The position numbers and the translations under genes are program-made. The notes under the pieces were generated by a model. The model was given only the letters and a program-made list of their open reading frames with translations, was not told the origin of the DNA and made no database searches. Of a stretch of DNA of 64,000 bases, positions 34,294 to 42,509 are shown one piece after another (position 1 is the first letter of the stretch; each line of letters opens with the position of its first letter). Source of the DNA: Streptomyces scopuliridis RB72 (GTDB lineage Bacteria; Actinomycetota; Actinomycetes; Streptomycetales; Streptomycetaceae); NCBI RefSeq assembly GCF_000718095.1, contig NZ_JOEI01000008.1:248001-312000 (forward strand), read 5' to 3'.

Positions 34294-35301
34294 ATGCCTT
34301 CTTCTGTCATGCCCATGCCCAGGCGGGACGACGGCCAGCAGCCGCCCGCCGCCGTCTCCGCCGCCGATCTGCGCAAGTCGTACGGCGACAAGACCGTCCT
34401 CGACGGCATCGATCTGCGGATCCCGTCCGGCACCGTGTTCGCGCTCCTCGGGCCGAACGGCGCCGGCAAGACCACCACCGTGCAGATCCTGTCCACGCTC
34501 ATCTCCGCCGACGGCGGGCAGGCCCAGGTCGCGGGCCACGACGTCGCCACAGCGCCGGACGGGGTGCGCGCCGCGATCGGCGTCACCGGTCAGTTTGCCG
34601 CACTCGACGACCTGCTCACCGCCGAGGAGAACCTGCTCCTCATGGCCGACCTGCTGCGGCTCGGCAAGCGCGAAGGCCGCAAGCGGGCCAAGGAGTTGCT
34701 GGAGCGGTTCGACATCGCGGACGTCGCGCACAAGCGCGCCGCGCTCTTCTCCGGTGGGATGCGGCGCCGGCTCGACCTCGCCATGACACTGGTCGGCGAC
34801 CCGCAGGTGATCTTCCTGGACGAGCCGACGACCGGGCTGGACCCGCGCAGCCGCCGCACCATGTGGGAGACCGTGCGTTCGCTGGTCGCCGGCGGCGTCA
34901 CCGTCTTCCTCACCACGCAATACCTTGAGGAGGCCGACCAGTTGGCGGACCGGATCGCGGTGCTCGACGGCGGGCGGATCGTCGCCGAGGGCACCGCCGA
35001 CGAGCTCAAGGCGCAGATCCCCGGCAGCCACGTACGCCTGCGGTTCACCGACCCCGACGAGTACGAGCGCGCGGCCGCCGCCTTCCCCGGCGCGGCCCGC
35101 GACGACGAGGAGCTCACCCTGCGCGTCGCCGGCGACGCCGGCCTCGACGCGCTGCGCGCCCTGTTCGACCGGCTCGACGCCGCCGGTATCCGCGCCGCCG
35201 ACTTCTCCGTGCACACCCCCGACCTCGACGACGTGTTCCTCGCCCTGACCGGCGACGGCAGCACCAACACCGCGCTCCACGTGAAGGAGACCCTGCGATG
35301 A
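34294..35301 (+). CDS. ABC transporter ATP-binding protein (DrrA type)
   Basis: 335 residues from ATG 34294, behind GGGAGGG. Walker A G-P-N-G-A-G-K-T-T is at about 54-62, the signature is L-F-S-G-G-M-R-R-R-L-D-L-A, and Walker B is V-I-F-L-D-E-P-T-T-G-L-D-P. The 110-residue C-terminal extension (D-V-F-L-A-L-T-G) is typical of the daunorubicin-resistance DrrA group. With the permease that overlaps it by 4 bases it forms an exporter; the cargo cannot be predicted. Resistance to a hydrophobic compound or lipid export are the usual roles of this group. Confidence 0.92.
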   Translation: MPSSVMPMPRRDDGQQPPAAVSAADLRKSYGDKTVLDGIDLRIPSGTVFALLGPNGAGKTTTVQILSTLISADGGQAQVAGHDVATAPDGVRAAIGVTGQFAALDDLLTAEENLLLMADLLRLGKREGRKRAKELLERFDIADVAHKRAALFSGGMRRRLDLAMTLVGDPQVIFLDEPTTGLDPRSRRTMWETVRSLVAGGVTVFLTTQYLEEADQLADRIAVLDGGRIVAEGTADELKAQIPGSHVRLRFTDPDEYERAAAAFPGAARDDEELTLRVAGDAGLDALRALFDRLDAAGIRAADFSVHTPDLDDVFLALTGDGSTNTALHVKETLR

Positions 35302-36080
35302 GCACCCTCACCCACGCCGTGCACGACTCGACGACGATGCTGCGGCGCAACCTGAAGCACGCGATCCGCTATCCGGCCGTGGGGCTCGGCAGCGCCATGA
35401 TGCCGATCCTGATGCTGCTGCTGTTCGTGTACGCCTTCGGTGACTCGATCGGCGCCGGGATGGGCGGCGGCCGGGACGCGTATCTGAACTATCTGACGCC
35501 CGGCATCATCATCATGGGGGTGGCCGCCGGCTCGATGTCGACCTCGATCGCGGTCTGCTCCGACATGACCGAGGGCATCATCAACCGCTTCCGCACCATG
35601 CCCATCACGCGCTCGTCGTTCATGACGGGGCATGTCATCGGCAGCGTCATCCAGACGATGATGTGCATGGTCCTGGTCGTGGGCGTCGCGCTCGCCGTCG
35701 GCTTCCGGTCCGGGGCGACCCCGCTGGAGTGGCTGGCCGCGGCCGGCCTCCTCGCGGCCATCGCCTTCGCGGTGACCTGGCTGTCCGTGGCGCTCGGCCT
35801 GATCTCCAAGACCGTCGAGTCGGCGAGCAACAAGCCGTTGCTCATCCAGTTCCTGCCGTTCCTCGGCTCGGCGTTCGTGCCGGCCGAGTCGATGTCGCCG
35901 GGCCTGCGCTGGTTCGCCGAGTACCAGCCGTTCACGCCGATGACCGAGACACTGCGCGGCCTGCTCTCCGGCTCGGAGATCGGCAACAACGGCTGGATCT
36001 CGCTCGCCTGGTGCGCCGGGATCGCCCTGATCGGCTACGTCTGGTCGCGGTCGCTCTTCAACAGCGGCACCACGCGCTGA
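35298..36080 (+). CDS. ABC-2 type permease (DrrB type)
   Basis: 260 residues from ATG 35298, overlapping the ATPase stop (ATGA). Six membrane spans are visible, starting with M-M-P-I-L-M-L-L-L-F-V-Y-A-F-G and ending with a span before Y-V-W-S-R-S-L-F. The conserved T-E-G-I-I-N-R-F-R-T-M-P coupling segment and the P-F-T-P-M-T-E-T-L-R-G-L-L motif are those of DrrB-like exporters. It is the last gene of the RHH operon and is followed by a strong hairpin. Confidence 0.92.
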   Translation: MSTLTHAVHDSTTMLRRNLKHAIRYPAVGLGSAMMPILMLLLFVYAFGDSIGAGMGGGRDAYLNYLTPGIIIMGVAAGSMSTSIAVCSDMTEGIINRFRTMPITRSSFMTGHVIGSVIQTMMCMVLVVGVALAVGFRSGATPLEWLAAAGLLAAIAFAVTWLSVALGLISKTVESASNKPLLIQFLPFLGSAFVPAESMSPGLRWFAEYQPFTPMTETLRGLLSGSEIGNNGWISLAWCAGIALIGYVWSRSLFNSGTTR

Positions 36081-36104
36081 GCACCGGAAGCACCGGAACA
36101 CACA

Positions 36105-36150
36105 AGGGCGGGGTGCTCACTCACCGGCAGGGGAGTGAGCACCCCGCCCT
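36105..36150 (+). terminator. Strong hairpin terminator of the ABC exporter operon
   Basis: A perfect 18-bp stem (36105-36122 with 36133-36150) around a 10-base loop, 24 bases after the permease stop; no T-run. The remaining bases to 36349 carry no gene and presumably hold the promoter of the next one. Confidence 0.85.
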
Positions 36151-36349
36151 CGCATGTCCGCACTCAGGCCCTGTTCTGTCCGGTCTTCGTGGTCCTAGTG
36201 GTCCTGGTCGACCGGCGCGAGGCCCTGTCCGGCGCGCTTAACACGACCGTTGCCTGCGTGACCCAGGTTTTCTCTTCCGCCGGCGAACCCCGTGTGGTTG
36301 GGTGAGCGCCATCACGGTCAGGGGTGGGCGTGATAGAGGGGCACAGCAC

Positions 36350-37903
36350 ATGCGGCCGATCCGTCTGCGGATACTCATCACATCTCTTGTGCTGGTGGTT
36401 GCGGGGGTGGGCGGCTGGCAGCTGCTTCCGTCCCGCGACGCCAACCAGAAGCCGATCACCGTCGGAACGACCGACGTGGTCACCTCGCTCGATCCGGCCG
36501 GCGCGTACGACGCCGGATCCTGGGCGCTGTTCAGCAATATCTACCAGTCACTACTGACGTTCAAACCCAGTTCGGTCACGCCGGTACCGGACGCCGCCCG
36601 TACCTGCGGCTTCACCGGGAGTGAACTCCGTACCTATCGCTGCGAGCTGCGGGACGATCTCCGTTTCTCCAACGGCAACGAGATCACGGCGGAGGACGTC
36701 AAGTACTCCTTCGACCGAGTGCTCGCCATCAAGGCGGACGTCGGTCCGCAGGCGCTCTTCACCACGCTCAAGTCGGTCGAGGCGGACGGTCTGACCGTCA
36801 CCTTCCATCTCGGCTCGCGTGACGCGACGTTCCCGCTGAAGGTCGCCACCGGAGCCGGTTCGATCGTCGACCGCACCCGCTACCCGGCGAACGGGCTGCG
36901 CACGGGCCCGGAGAGCGACGGATCGGGGCCGTACGTCCTCAAGTCGTACACCCCGGGCTCCGTGGCGCATCTGGAGCCCAATCCGCGGTATCGGGGCGCG
37001 ATCGGCGCGGTCGGCGGGCCCGTGGACATCACGTACTTCAAGAAGCCCGCCGACCTGGCCGCCGCCTGGAAGGCCCGTACGGTCGTTGTCACCCACCGCC
37101 AGCTGCCGCCCTCGCTGATCGCCGGGCTGGACGCGAGCAAGGACGACATCCGGATGAACGAGGCCGACAGCGCCGAGATCCGCAACCTCGTCTTCAATGT
37201 GCGCAAGGGGTCGGCGATGGCCGACAAGGCGGTACGGAAGGCGGTCGCCGCGATCGTCGACCGGTCCAAGATCGCCTTCAATGTCTATGCCTCGACGGTC
37301 GATCCGCTCTACTCGCCGATTCCGCAGGGCATCACCTCGCACACCACGCCGTTCTTCGACACCTACCCGGAGCCGGACGTGGAGCGGGCCAGGAAACTGC
37401 TGGCGGACGCGGGTGTGGAGACCCCGGTGACGTTCACGCTCGCGCACGCGGACGGCGGCTCGGCCGCGCCGGAGGCGGCGGAGCTGCGCAAGCAGCTGGA
37501 GGCCACCGGGCTGTTCAAGGTGAAGATCGTCGAGCGGGAGTGGACGGCCTTCCAGAAGGGCTACAGCGGTGGCCAGTACGACGCGTACACCATCGGCTGG
37601 CTCCCGGACTTCCCGGACCCGGACAACTTCATCCAGCCCCTGGTCGGCCGGGACGCCACGCTGCACACGGGGTACGTGAGCGACCGCGTCGACCGGCTGA
37701 TCGAGTCCACCCAGCAGTACAGCGAACGCGCCCGCGCCTCGGAGGACTTCAGGTCCATCCAGAAGGTGGTGGCCGAGGACGTGCCGTTGCTGCCGCTGTG
37801 GCAGAAGAAGGACTACGTACTGAGCAGCGGCGATGTCACGGGGGCGCAGTATCTGTCGGACGGGACCGGGATATGGCGGCTGTGGCAGCTGGGCTGGCTC
37901 TGA
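36350..37903 (+). CDS. Family 5 extracellular solute-binding protein (peptide/oligopeptide type)
   Basis: 517 residues from ATG 36350, 8 bases after GAGGGG. The N-terminus has one hydrophobic segment (I-L-I-T-S-L-V-L-V-V-A-G-V-G-G-W) but no lipobox cysteine, so the protein is either membrane-anchored or secreted. The SBP_bac_5 fold is marked by V-T-S-L-D-P-A-G-A-Y-D, L-R-F-S-N-G-N-E-I-T-A-E-D-V-K-Y-S-F, and the late W-L-P-D-F-P-D-P-D-N-F. No permease or ATPase gene lies beside it, so it either serves a transporter encoded elsewhere or acts as an orphan sensor. Three 20-bp repeats begin at its stop codon. Confidence 0.88.
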   Translation: MRPIRLRILITSLVLVVAGVGGWQLLPSRDANQKPITVGTTDVVTSLDPAGAYDAGSWALFSNIYQSLLTFKPSSVTPVPDAARTCGFTGSELRTYRCELRDDLRFSNGNEITAEDVKYSFDRVLAIKADVGPQALFTTLKSVEADGLTVTFHLGSRDATFPLKVATGAGSIVDRTRYPANGLRTGPESDGSGPYVLKSYTPGSVAHLEPNPRYRGAIGAVGGPVDITYFKKPADLAAAWKARTVVVTHRQLPPSLIAGLDASKDDIRMNEADSAEIRNLVFNVRKGSAMADKAVRKAVAAIVDRSKIAFNVYASTVDPLYSPIPQGITSHTTPFFDTYPEPDVERARKLLADAGVETPVTFTLAHADGGSAAPEAAELRKQLEATGLFKVKIVEREWTAFQKGYSGGQYDAYTIGWLPDFPDPDNFIQPLVGRDATLHTGYVSDRVDRLIESTQQYSERARASEDFRSIQKVVAEDVPLLPLWQKKDYVLSSGDVTGAQYLSDGTGIWRLWQLGWL

Positions 37904-37960
37904 CGGCGGGACGTCCGGGCTGACGGCGGGACATCCGGGTCGACGCGGGGACGTCCGGGC
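37901..37960. repeat. Three 20-bp tandem repeats at the 3' end of the binding-protein gene
   Basis: Units begin at 37901, 37921 and 37941 (GACGGCGGGACGTCCGGGCT with a few changes); a fourth is degenerate. The first unit includes the stop codon. A second short repeat containing GTCAGCTCGCGG follows in the gap to 38024. Confidence 0.7.
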
Positions 37961-38024
37961 CGACGGCGGGCGCGGCTCGGACGGAAGTCAGCTCGCGGAC
38001 GGAGGTCAGCTCGCGGGCAGAGGA

Positions 38025-38777
38025 TCAGCTCTCGGTGCTCGGCCTCCGGGAGGCGCGGGTCGCGGCCACCTCGGCCATCCCCGGCAGGAAGTCCTCGAAC
38101 AGCTCGTGCACTTCCCGTACGAGCGGCCGCAGCACCCGGAACCGCGAGAGCGCGATGCCGCTGCTGGTCAGCCGGGCGCCGCGCTCCGCGAGCCGGCGTG
38201 AGCGCTCGCTGCCCTCGGAGCGGTCGAAGACCCAGTACAGGACCAGCCCCATCTGGGCCAGCCACATCAACTCCGGGAGCAGTTCGGCCAGTTCGTTCGG
38301 GACCTTCGCCCTGGAGCCGGCCAGCACCTCGCGGTGGACGGCGACGGCCGCGTCGCGCGCGTGTTCCGATTCGGGGGAGAAGGGGCTCAGCGGGCTCTCG
38401 GGATCGGCGGCGTTCTTGAAGAACTGGGCGGCGAACTCGTGGTACGGGGCGGCGACATCGATCCAGACCGTCAGCACGCCGGCCATGCGCGCCTCCAGAT
38501 CGGTCTCCCGGTCGAGCACGGCCCGCGCCGCCAGCCGGTGTTCGGCGCCGATCCGGTCGTAGAAGCCCTGGACCAGGTGTTCCTTGGACGAGAAGTAGTA
38601 GTACGCGTTCCCGACCGAGACCCCGGCCTCCGTGGCGATGGCCCGCATGGTCGTCTTGTCGAAACCGCGCTCCTGGAAGAGCCGGAGCGCGGTTTCGAGG
38701 ATGAGCGTGCGGGTCTGCTCGCTCTTGGGGACCGGGGCCTTGACCGCCGTCTTCGCTGCCTTGGGCTTGTCCGTCAC
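38025..38777 (-). CDS. TetR-family transcriptional regulator
   Basis: 250 residues from GTG at 38777. After a Lys/Ala-rich lead the TetR helix-turn-helix is clear: T-R-T-L-I-L-E-T-A-L-R-L-F-Q-E-R-G-F, T-T-M-R-A-I-A-T-E-A-G-V-S-V-G-N-A-Y-Y-Y-F. The C-terminal helical domain is of ligand-binding type, with unknown effector. It is the last of three minus-strand genes spaced 11 and 6 bases apart, and two TTGAAC-N2-GTTCAA palindromes lie at the head of that operon, so it probably represses its own operon through them. Confidence 0.9.
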   Translation of the reverse strand: MTDKPKAAKTAVKAPVPKSEQTRTLILETALRLFQERGFDKTTMRAIATEAGVSVGNAYYYFSSKEHLVQGFYDRIGAEHRLAARAVLDRETDLEARMAGVLTVWIDVAAPYHEFAAQFFKNAADPESPLSPFSPESEHARDAAVAVHREVLAGSRAKVPNELAELLPELMWLAQMGLVLYWVFDRSEGSERSRRLAERGARLTSSGIALSRFRVLRPLVREVHELFEDFLPGMAEVAATRASRRPSTES

Positions 38778-38788
38778 ACCGACCGAGC

Positions 38789-39202
38789 CTAATGCGAAGC
38801 AGCGGGTACTTCGCACGCCCCTTCGCAGGGCGCGGCCGTCAGCTCGCGGTACTTCGACGCGGCGAGCACACTCACCCGGGCGAAGGGCGCGCCGGCCGGG
38901 GTGGACAGCCAATGGGCCTTGGGCCGGTGCTCGGCCAGCGCCCAGAGGCAGACGATCCAGGCGGCCGTCCCCCGGTAGATCTGGCCGCCGTCACCGATGA
39001 CCGTGATCTCCTTCAGCGTGGTGCCGTGATCGAGGTCCGGGAACCGCCGCCGCGCCTCCTGCGAGGCGGCGGGCACCGGATCGATCGGTACGAGCTGGGG
39101 CTGTCGCGTCAGCCAGTGCCGCAGATGGACACAGAGCGGGCAGTGCGCGTCGTACAGCAGGGTCAGCCGCCGGACGGGCAGCCGGTACGTGGGCCGGGCC
39201 AT
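38789..39202 (-). CDS. DCC (DUF393) family thiol-disulphide oxidoreductase-like protein
   Basis: 137 residues from ATG at 39202. The family signature Y-D-A-H-C-P-L-C opens the domain (L-T-L-L-Y-D-A-H-C-P-L-C), a thioredoxin-like CxxC, and later R-G-T-A-A-W and a C-terminal helix follow. The two additional cysteines near the end (A-A-P-C-E-G-A-C) could be a metal or redox pair and are not part of the core family. It is the middle gene between a membrane protein and the TetR regulator, suggesting a joint redox or membrane-linked role that cannot be named further. Confidence 0.85.
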   Translation of the reverse strand: MARPTYRLPVRRLTLLYDAHCPLCVHLRHWLTRQPQLVPIDPVPAASQEARRRFPDLDHGTTLKEITVIGDGGQIYRGTAAWIVCLWALAEHRPKAHWLSTPAGAPFARVSVLAASKYRELTAAPCEGACEVPAASH

Positions 39203-39208
39203 GGCGGC

Positions 39209-39655
39209 TCACGCCCCGCTGGCCGGCGTGACCAGCGGACCGGGACCGGGGCCCTTGTCCACGGGGCCCGTCCAGCCCTGCGGCGGCACCGGCGGCGTCT
39301 GCTCGCGCTCCATGATCCCGCGCCGCCGGATCTTGTTGAGTACGTACACGTTCCCGAGGTGCATCACGCCCAGCACGAGCAGGACGACCCCCACCTTCAC
39401 CGACAGCGCCTCGAAGAGCCCGCGGGCGTGCTCCACGGCGTCGGCGGACTTGAGATAGAGCGTGACGAAACCGAGGTTGACGAGGTAGAAGCCGACCACC
39501 AGCAGGTGGTTGACGGCGTCGGCGAGCTTCTCGTTGCCCCGGAGTACGTCGGCCAGAAAGACGCGCCCGTTCCGGCTCAGCGTCCGGGCCACCCACACGG
39601 TCAGCGCCAGGCTGATCACCAGGTAGACCACATACGTGACAACAGTGAGGTCCAT
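39209..39655 (-). CDS. Integral membrane protein heading the TetR operon
   Basis: 148 residues from ATG at 39655. Three spans: V-V-T-Y-V-V-Y-L-V-I-S-L-A-L-T-V near the start, L-L-V-V-G-F-Y-L-V-N-L-G-F-V-T-L-Y-L near residue 50, and V-G-V-V-L-L-V-L-G-V-M-H-L near 90, followed by a Pro/Gly-rich cytoplasmic tail. No enzyme signature. It is the first gene of the operon downstream of two TTGAAC palindromes, and so the likely main target of the TetR regulator. Confidence 0.85.
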   Translation of the reverse strand: MDLTVVTYVVYLVISLALTVWVARTLSRNGRVFLADVLRGNEKLADAVNHLLVVGFYLVNLGFVTLYLKSADAVEHARGLFEALSVKVGVVLLVLGVMHLGNVYVLNKIRRRGIMEREQTPPVPPQGWTGPVDKGPGPGPLVTPASGA

Positions 39656-39679
39656 CCTTCACCCTCCCTCTGTAGGCCT

Positions 39680-39737
39680 TTGAACGTGTTCAAAAGCTGG
39701 TGTGTTGGACTGTAGACCTGCTTTTGAACACGTTCAA
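39680..39737. promoter_or_regulatory. Paired TTGAAC-N2-GTTCAA operators
   Basis: TTGAACGTGTTCAA at 39680-39693 and TTGAACACGTTCAA at 39724-39737 are each palindromic. Together they form an 18-bp perfect inverted repeat (39680-39697 with 39720-39737), with 44 bases between centres, about four helical turns. They lie 25 bases upstream of the first operon gene and are very probably the TetR binding sites. Confidence 0.75.
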
Positions 39738-39905
39738 GTCGGGGTGGGTGCGGTGTGGGACACATGGGGAGGGGGCGGCCGGTAGCGAGGGCCGACGACC
39801 GTAACCGGCCTTGCTGGCAGACGTGTTCCGGTCAACGCCCGTGTGGGGCCGGTGCGTGTGATGGGGTGCGGGAGACGCATTCCATTCCTCGGAAGGACGC
39901 TCGTC

Positions 39906-40880
39906 ATGCGACATTCCTTCGCACGCCGGAGTTTGTTCGGAGCGGCCGCCGCCATCGGCGGCGCGGCGCTCCTGGCCCCGCTGGGCGGCACGGCAGCCGC
40001 CATGGAAACCACCGGGCGGCGCCGGCCCGCCGGCTTCCCCCTGCCCGACGGCTTCCGGCCGGAGGGGATCGCCATCGGGTCCGAGCCGTACGCCTACATC
40101 GGTTCGATCGCGCGCGGCGACGTGTACCGCGCGAGCCTCGCGACCGGCAGCGGCCGGGTCGTCGTTGAGGGGCTGGGTCCCGAGCATCCCGTCATCGGGC
40201 TCAAGACCGACGCCTGGGGCCGGCTGTTCCTGTGCGGCGGAGTGAGCGGCGAGATCCGGATCGCCGATCTCCGTACGGGCAGGATCACCCGTACCTTCAC
40301 CGTGGGCACGGACGCCACGATGGTCAACGATGTGATCCTGACGCCCGACGCCGCCTGGTTCACCGACTCGTTCGAGCCGCAGCTCTACAAACTCCCGCTC
40401 GGCCGGCGCGGTGAGCCGGGGGACCGGATCATCACCGTGCCGCTGTCAGGCGACTGGGTCCAGGGGACGGCCATCACCGCCAACGGCATCACCACGACAC
40501 CGGACGGCCGGGCGCTGCTCGTGGTCAACAGCTTCGCCAACGGCGGCGGCCTGATGCGGGTCGCCCCCCGCACGGGAGTGGCACGCGCCGTGGACCTCGG
40601 CCCAACCCGGCTACCGAACGGCGACGGCCTGCTCCTCCTCGGCCACACGCTCTACGCCGTGCAGCAGCGGCAGAACGCCATCGATGTGCTGCGGATCGAC
40701 GACGCGGGCACGAAGGGCACGGCGATCACCCGGATCACGGACCCCGCGAACTTCCGGGTCCCGACGACCGCGGCGGTCTACGGGGACCGAATCTATCTGC
40801 CCAACGCCCGCTTCGACGTGGCGGAACCGACGCCCGAGACGGACTACGACGTGGTGTCGGTGGAGCGCGTGCGGGCTTGA
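39906..40880 (+). CDS. Secreted beta-propeller-like protein with Tat signal
   Basis: 324 residues from ATG 39906 behind GGAAGGA. A twin-arginine signal (R-R-S-L-F-G, then A-A-A-A-I-G-G-A-A-L-L-A-P-L) ends near A-A-A-M. The mature part has repeated four-strand patterns such as P-E-G-I-A-I-G, I-G-L-K-T-D-A-W-G-R-L-F, N-D-V-I-L-T-P-D-A-A-W-F-T-D-S, and N-G-D-G-L-L-L-L-G-H-T-L-Y-A-V, like a six-bladed SMP-30/gluconolactonase-type propeller. N-D-V and N-G-I may hold a metal. A secreted lactonase or sugar-acid hydrolase is possible; the substrate is unknown. Confidence 0.82.
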   Translation: MRHSFARRSLFGAAAAIGGAALLAPLGGTAAAMETTGRRRPAGFPLPDGFRPEGIAIGSEPYAYIGSIARGDVYRASLATGSGRVVVEGLGPEHPVIGLKTDAWGRLFLCGGVSGEIRIADLRTGRITRTFTVGTDATMVNDVILTPDAAWFTDSFEPQLYKLPLGRRGEPGDRIITVPLSGDWVQGTAITANGITTTPDGRALLVVNSFANGGGLMRVAPRTGVARAVDLGPTRLPNGDGLLLLGHTLYAVQQRQNAIDVLRIDDAGTKGTAITRITDPANFRVPTTAAVYGDRIYLPNARFDVAEPTPETDYDVVSVERVRA

Positions 40881-40959
40881 GCGGTGCGCAATGGCTGCCG
40901 GGCGGGCTGAGGGGAGCCGGTCCGGCGGCCGTTGACCGCCTTGTCCGGTCCGGTCCCGG

Positions 40960-41166
40960 CTAGACGGTGGTGGCCTTGGCGAAGGCGACGAAGGCGGTCC
41001 AGGATGCGTTGGAGGTGATGAGGATGGGGCCGGTGGGGTTCTTGGAGTCCCGGACGGGGACGGTGTGGGCGATGCCGTCTGCCACCTCGATGCACTCGCC
41101 GCCGTTGCTGCCGCTATAGCTGGACTTACGCCACGCCTGTTCCGGTACGCGGATCGGCTCGGTCAT
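40960..41166 (-). CDS. DUF397 domain protein
   Basis: 68 residues from ATG at 41166, overlapping the upstream regulator by 4 bases. The DUF397 pattern is plain: W-R-K-S-S-Y-S-G-S-N-G-G-E-C-I-E-V-A, V-P-V-R-D-S-K-N-P-T-G-P-I-L, and W-T-A-F-V-A-F-A-K. In Streptomyces such proteins pair with DUF5753 helix-turn-helix regulators (the WhiJ/AbaA-like modules) and modulate development or antibiotic production, probably by binding the regulator. This is the standard two-gene arrangement. Confidence 0.92.
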   Translation of the reverse strand: MTEPIRVPEQAWRKSSYSGSNGGECIEVADGIAHTVPVRDSKNPTGPILITSNASWTAFVAFAKATTV

Positions 41167-41993
41167 GAATAGCATTCCTTCAAAATGGAGCCGATCTCAG
41201 AGGCCGACTCGTCTGGCGGCAGAGCTGTTGCCTTAAGCAGATCATAGGCATCGTAAGCCGCGGCCACATCGTCTGGATCGGCCAGAACGTAGCCCTTTGG
41301 GAAGCCGTCGACATGCACCACGTCTGAGCCTTCGCTGAAGGACAAGAGCCCGAACGGCGAACCCGATCCGGGATACGCCGCGATGGTCTTGGGGATGACC
41401 TGGATGACATGGCGCGGTGTCTCCGCCAGAGCCCGCAGCTGTTTGAGCTGTTCTCTCATGACGTGCTTCCCGCCGATAGGGCGCCGGAGAACGCCCTCGT
41501 CCAGAATGATCCACAGCCTGGTCGGCACCTCGCGTGCGAGGACGCGCTGTCGCTCCATCCGAGCAGTCACCAGGTCCTCAAGGTTGCTGGGACGTCCGGT
41601 TCGCAGCACAGCCCGTGCGTATTCCTCGGTTTGCACGAGCCCAGGCACCAATTGGGGGTGGAACATGGAGATCGCGGTAGCCGTCCACTCCAGTTCGACA
41701 TACCTACGGAACCACGGCGGGAAGGCCCACCGCAGGGCAAGCGGCCAGAGCCGCGCGAAGCGCCCGTTGGAGTGCGGGAACATTTGGTCACACGCTTCGG
41801 CGAAGTCCAGCGGTGGCACGCGCCTCCCGGCCTCGATTTTCGCCACGAGCGAGTAACTACAGCACGCCGCCTTGCCCAACTCCGCGCGTGAGATGTCCAG
41901 TCGCTCACGCTCCAGCCGTACCTCGGCCCCGAAGTGAGCGAGCGGCGACACGGCGGGGTCGGTTGATTCCGCGGTCTCGTTTTCGACAGTCAC
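41163..41993 (-). CDS. XRE-type regulator with DUF5753 domain
   Basis: 276 residues from ATG at 41993. A helix-turn-helix occupies residues about 18-75 (L-D-I-S-R-A-E-L-G-K-A-A, S-Y-S-L-V-A-K-I-E-A-G-R-R-V-P), followed by the DUF5753 domain with Y-V-E-L-E-W-T-A, V-P-G-L-V-Q-T-E-E-Y-A-R-A-V-L and Y-P-G-S-G-S-P-F-G-L-L-S-F. Together with the DUF397 gene it forms a WhiJ/Scr1-like regulatory module. Its third codon positions are less GC-biased than the core genes, in line with an accessory location. It is divergent from three tiny genes. Confidence 0.93.
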   Translation of the reverse strand: MTVENETAESTDPAVSPLAHFGAEVRLERERLDISRAELGKAACCSYSLVAKIEAGRRVPPLDFAEACDQMFPHSNGRFARLWPLALRWAFPPWFRRYVELEWTATAISMFHPQLVPGLVQTEEYARAVLRTGRPSNLEDLVTARMERQRVLAREVPTRLWIILDEGVLRRPIGGKHVMREQLKQLRALAETPRHVIQVIPKTIAAYPGSGSPFGLLSFSEGSDVVHVDGFPKGYVLADPDDVAAAYDAYDLLKATALPPDESASEIGSILKECYS

Positions 41994-42117
41994 TCAAACC
42001 CCCGAATGATCATTGGACACCTTCCAGAGTCCAAGTTGCCTACCTGTTGGGCGCGCTCGGCGGCGCCGAAGCTTGAACACACAAAGCAAGCGCGCGATAA
42101 CGGAAGGTACATCTCTC

Positions 42118-42291
42118 ATGACCGAACAAGCCACCGATACGAGGTCGGACGACCCGGACGAGTTGGCCGCGACGGTTGAGGCGGGGGGCTTCTGGCGGTT
42201 GGTGCCCGAGTGGGTGCCGCGGGACTTCGTCGAACCTACGCCCGCACTGTTGGAGCATGTGGAGCGCGGGCTCAGGCGGTTGGTCGCATGA
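42118..42291 (+). CDS. Small hypothetical protein (first of three)
   Basis: 57 residues from ATG 42118, with GGAAGG 14 bases upstream. An acidic start (D-D-P-D-E-L-A-A-T-V-E-A-G-G-F-W-R-L-V-P-E-W-V-P) and a final helix L-L-E-H-V-E-R-G-L-R-R-L are visible. E-A-G-G-F-W-R-L-V-P resembles E-S-S-G-F-Y-R-L-L-P in the 88-residue island protein at 16864-17130, so the two belong to a common group of small Streptomyces proteins that accompany regulators. No function known. Confidence 0.6.
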   Translation: MTEQATDTRSDDPDELAATVEAGGFWRLVPEWVPRDFVEPTPALLEHVERGLRRLVA

Positions 42292-42509
42292 CGGGGAGTG
42301 AGGCGCGCCAACGCCTGTCTTTGTTGATCGCCACGCTCGGGACGGACGGCGCCCTCTTGGTACGGAAGGGCGTCCCCGGTGCGGAAGGCGCGGACCTGGC
42401 CCCGGCGTCGGCGCTCAAGTGGCCGCCGTGCGAGTGCGGCAATCCGAAGTGCCCGGACTACGAGCCGCCCCCGGCGGCGCCGCCCGTCGGCGGGGGTGGT
42501 GGGCTGTGA
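42288..42509 (+). CDS. Small hypothetical protein with Cys cluster (second of three)
   Basis: 73 residues from ATG 42288, overlapping the previous gene by 4 bases (ATGA). A helical start, S-L-L-I-A-T-L-G-T-D-G-A-L-L-V-R-K-G, is followed by W-P-P-C-E-C-G-N-P-K-C-P-D-Y, a compact three-cysteine motif that could bind zinc, and a Pro/Gly tail. No family recognised. Confidence 0.55.
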   Translation: MTGSEARQRLSLLIATLGTDGALLVRKGVPGAEGADLAPASALKWPPCECGNPKCPDYEPPPAAPPVGGGGGL

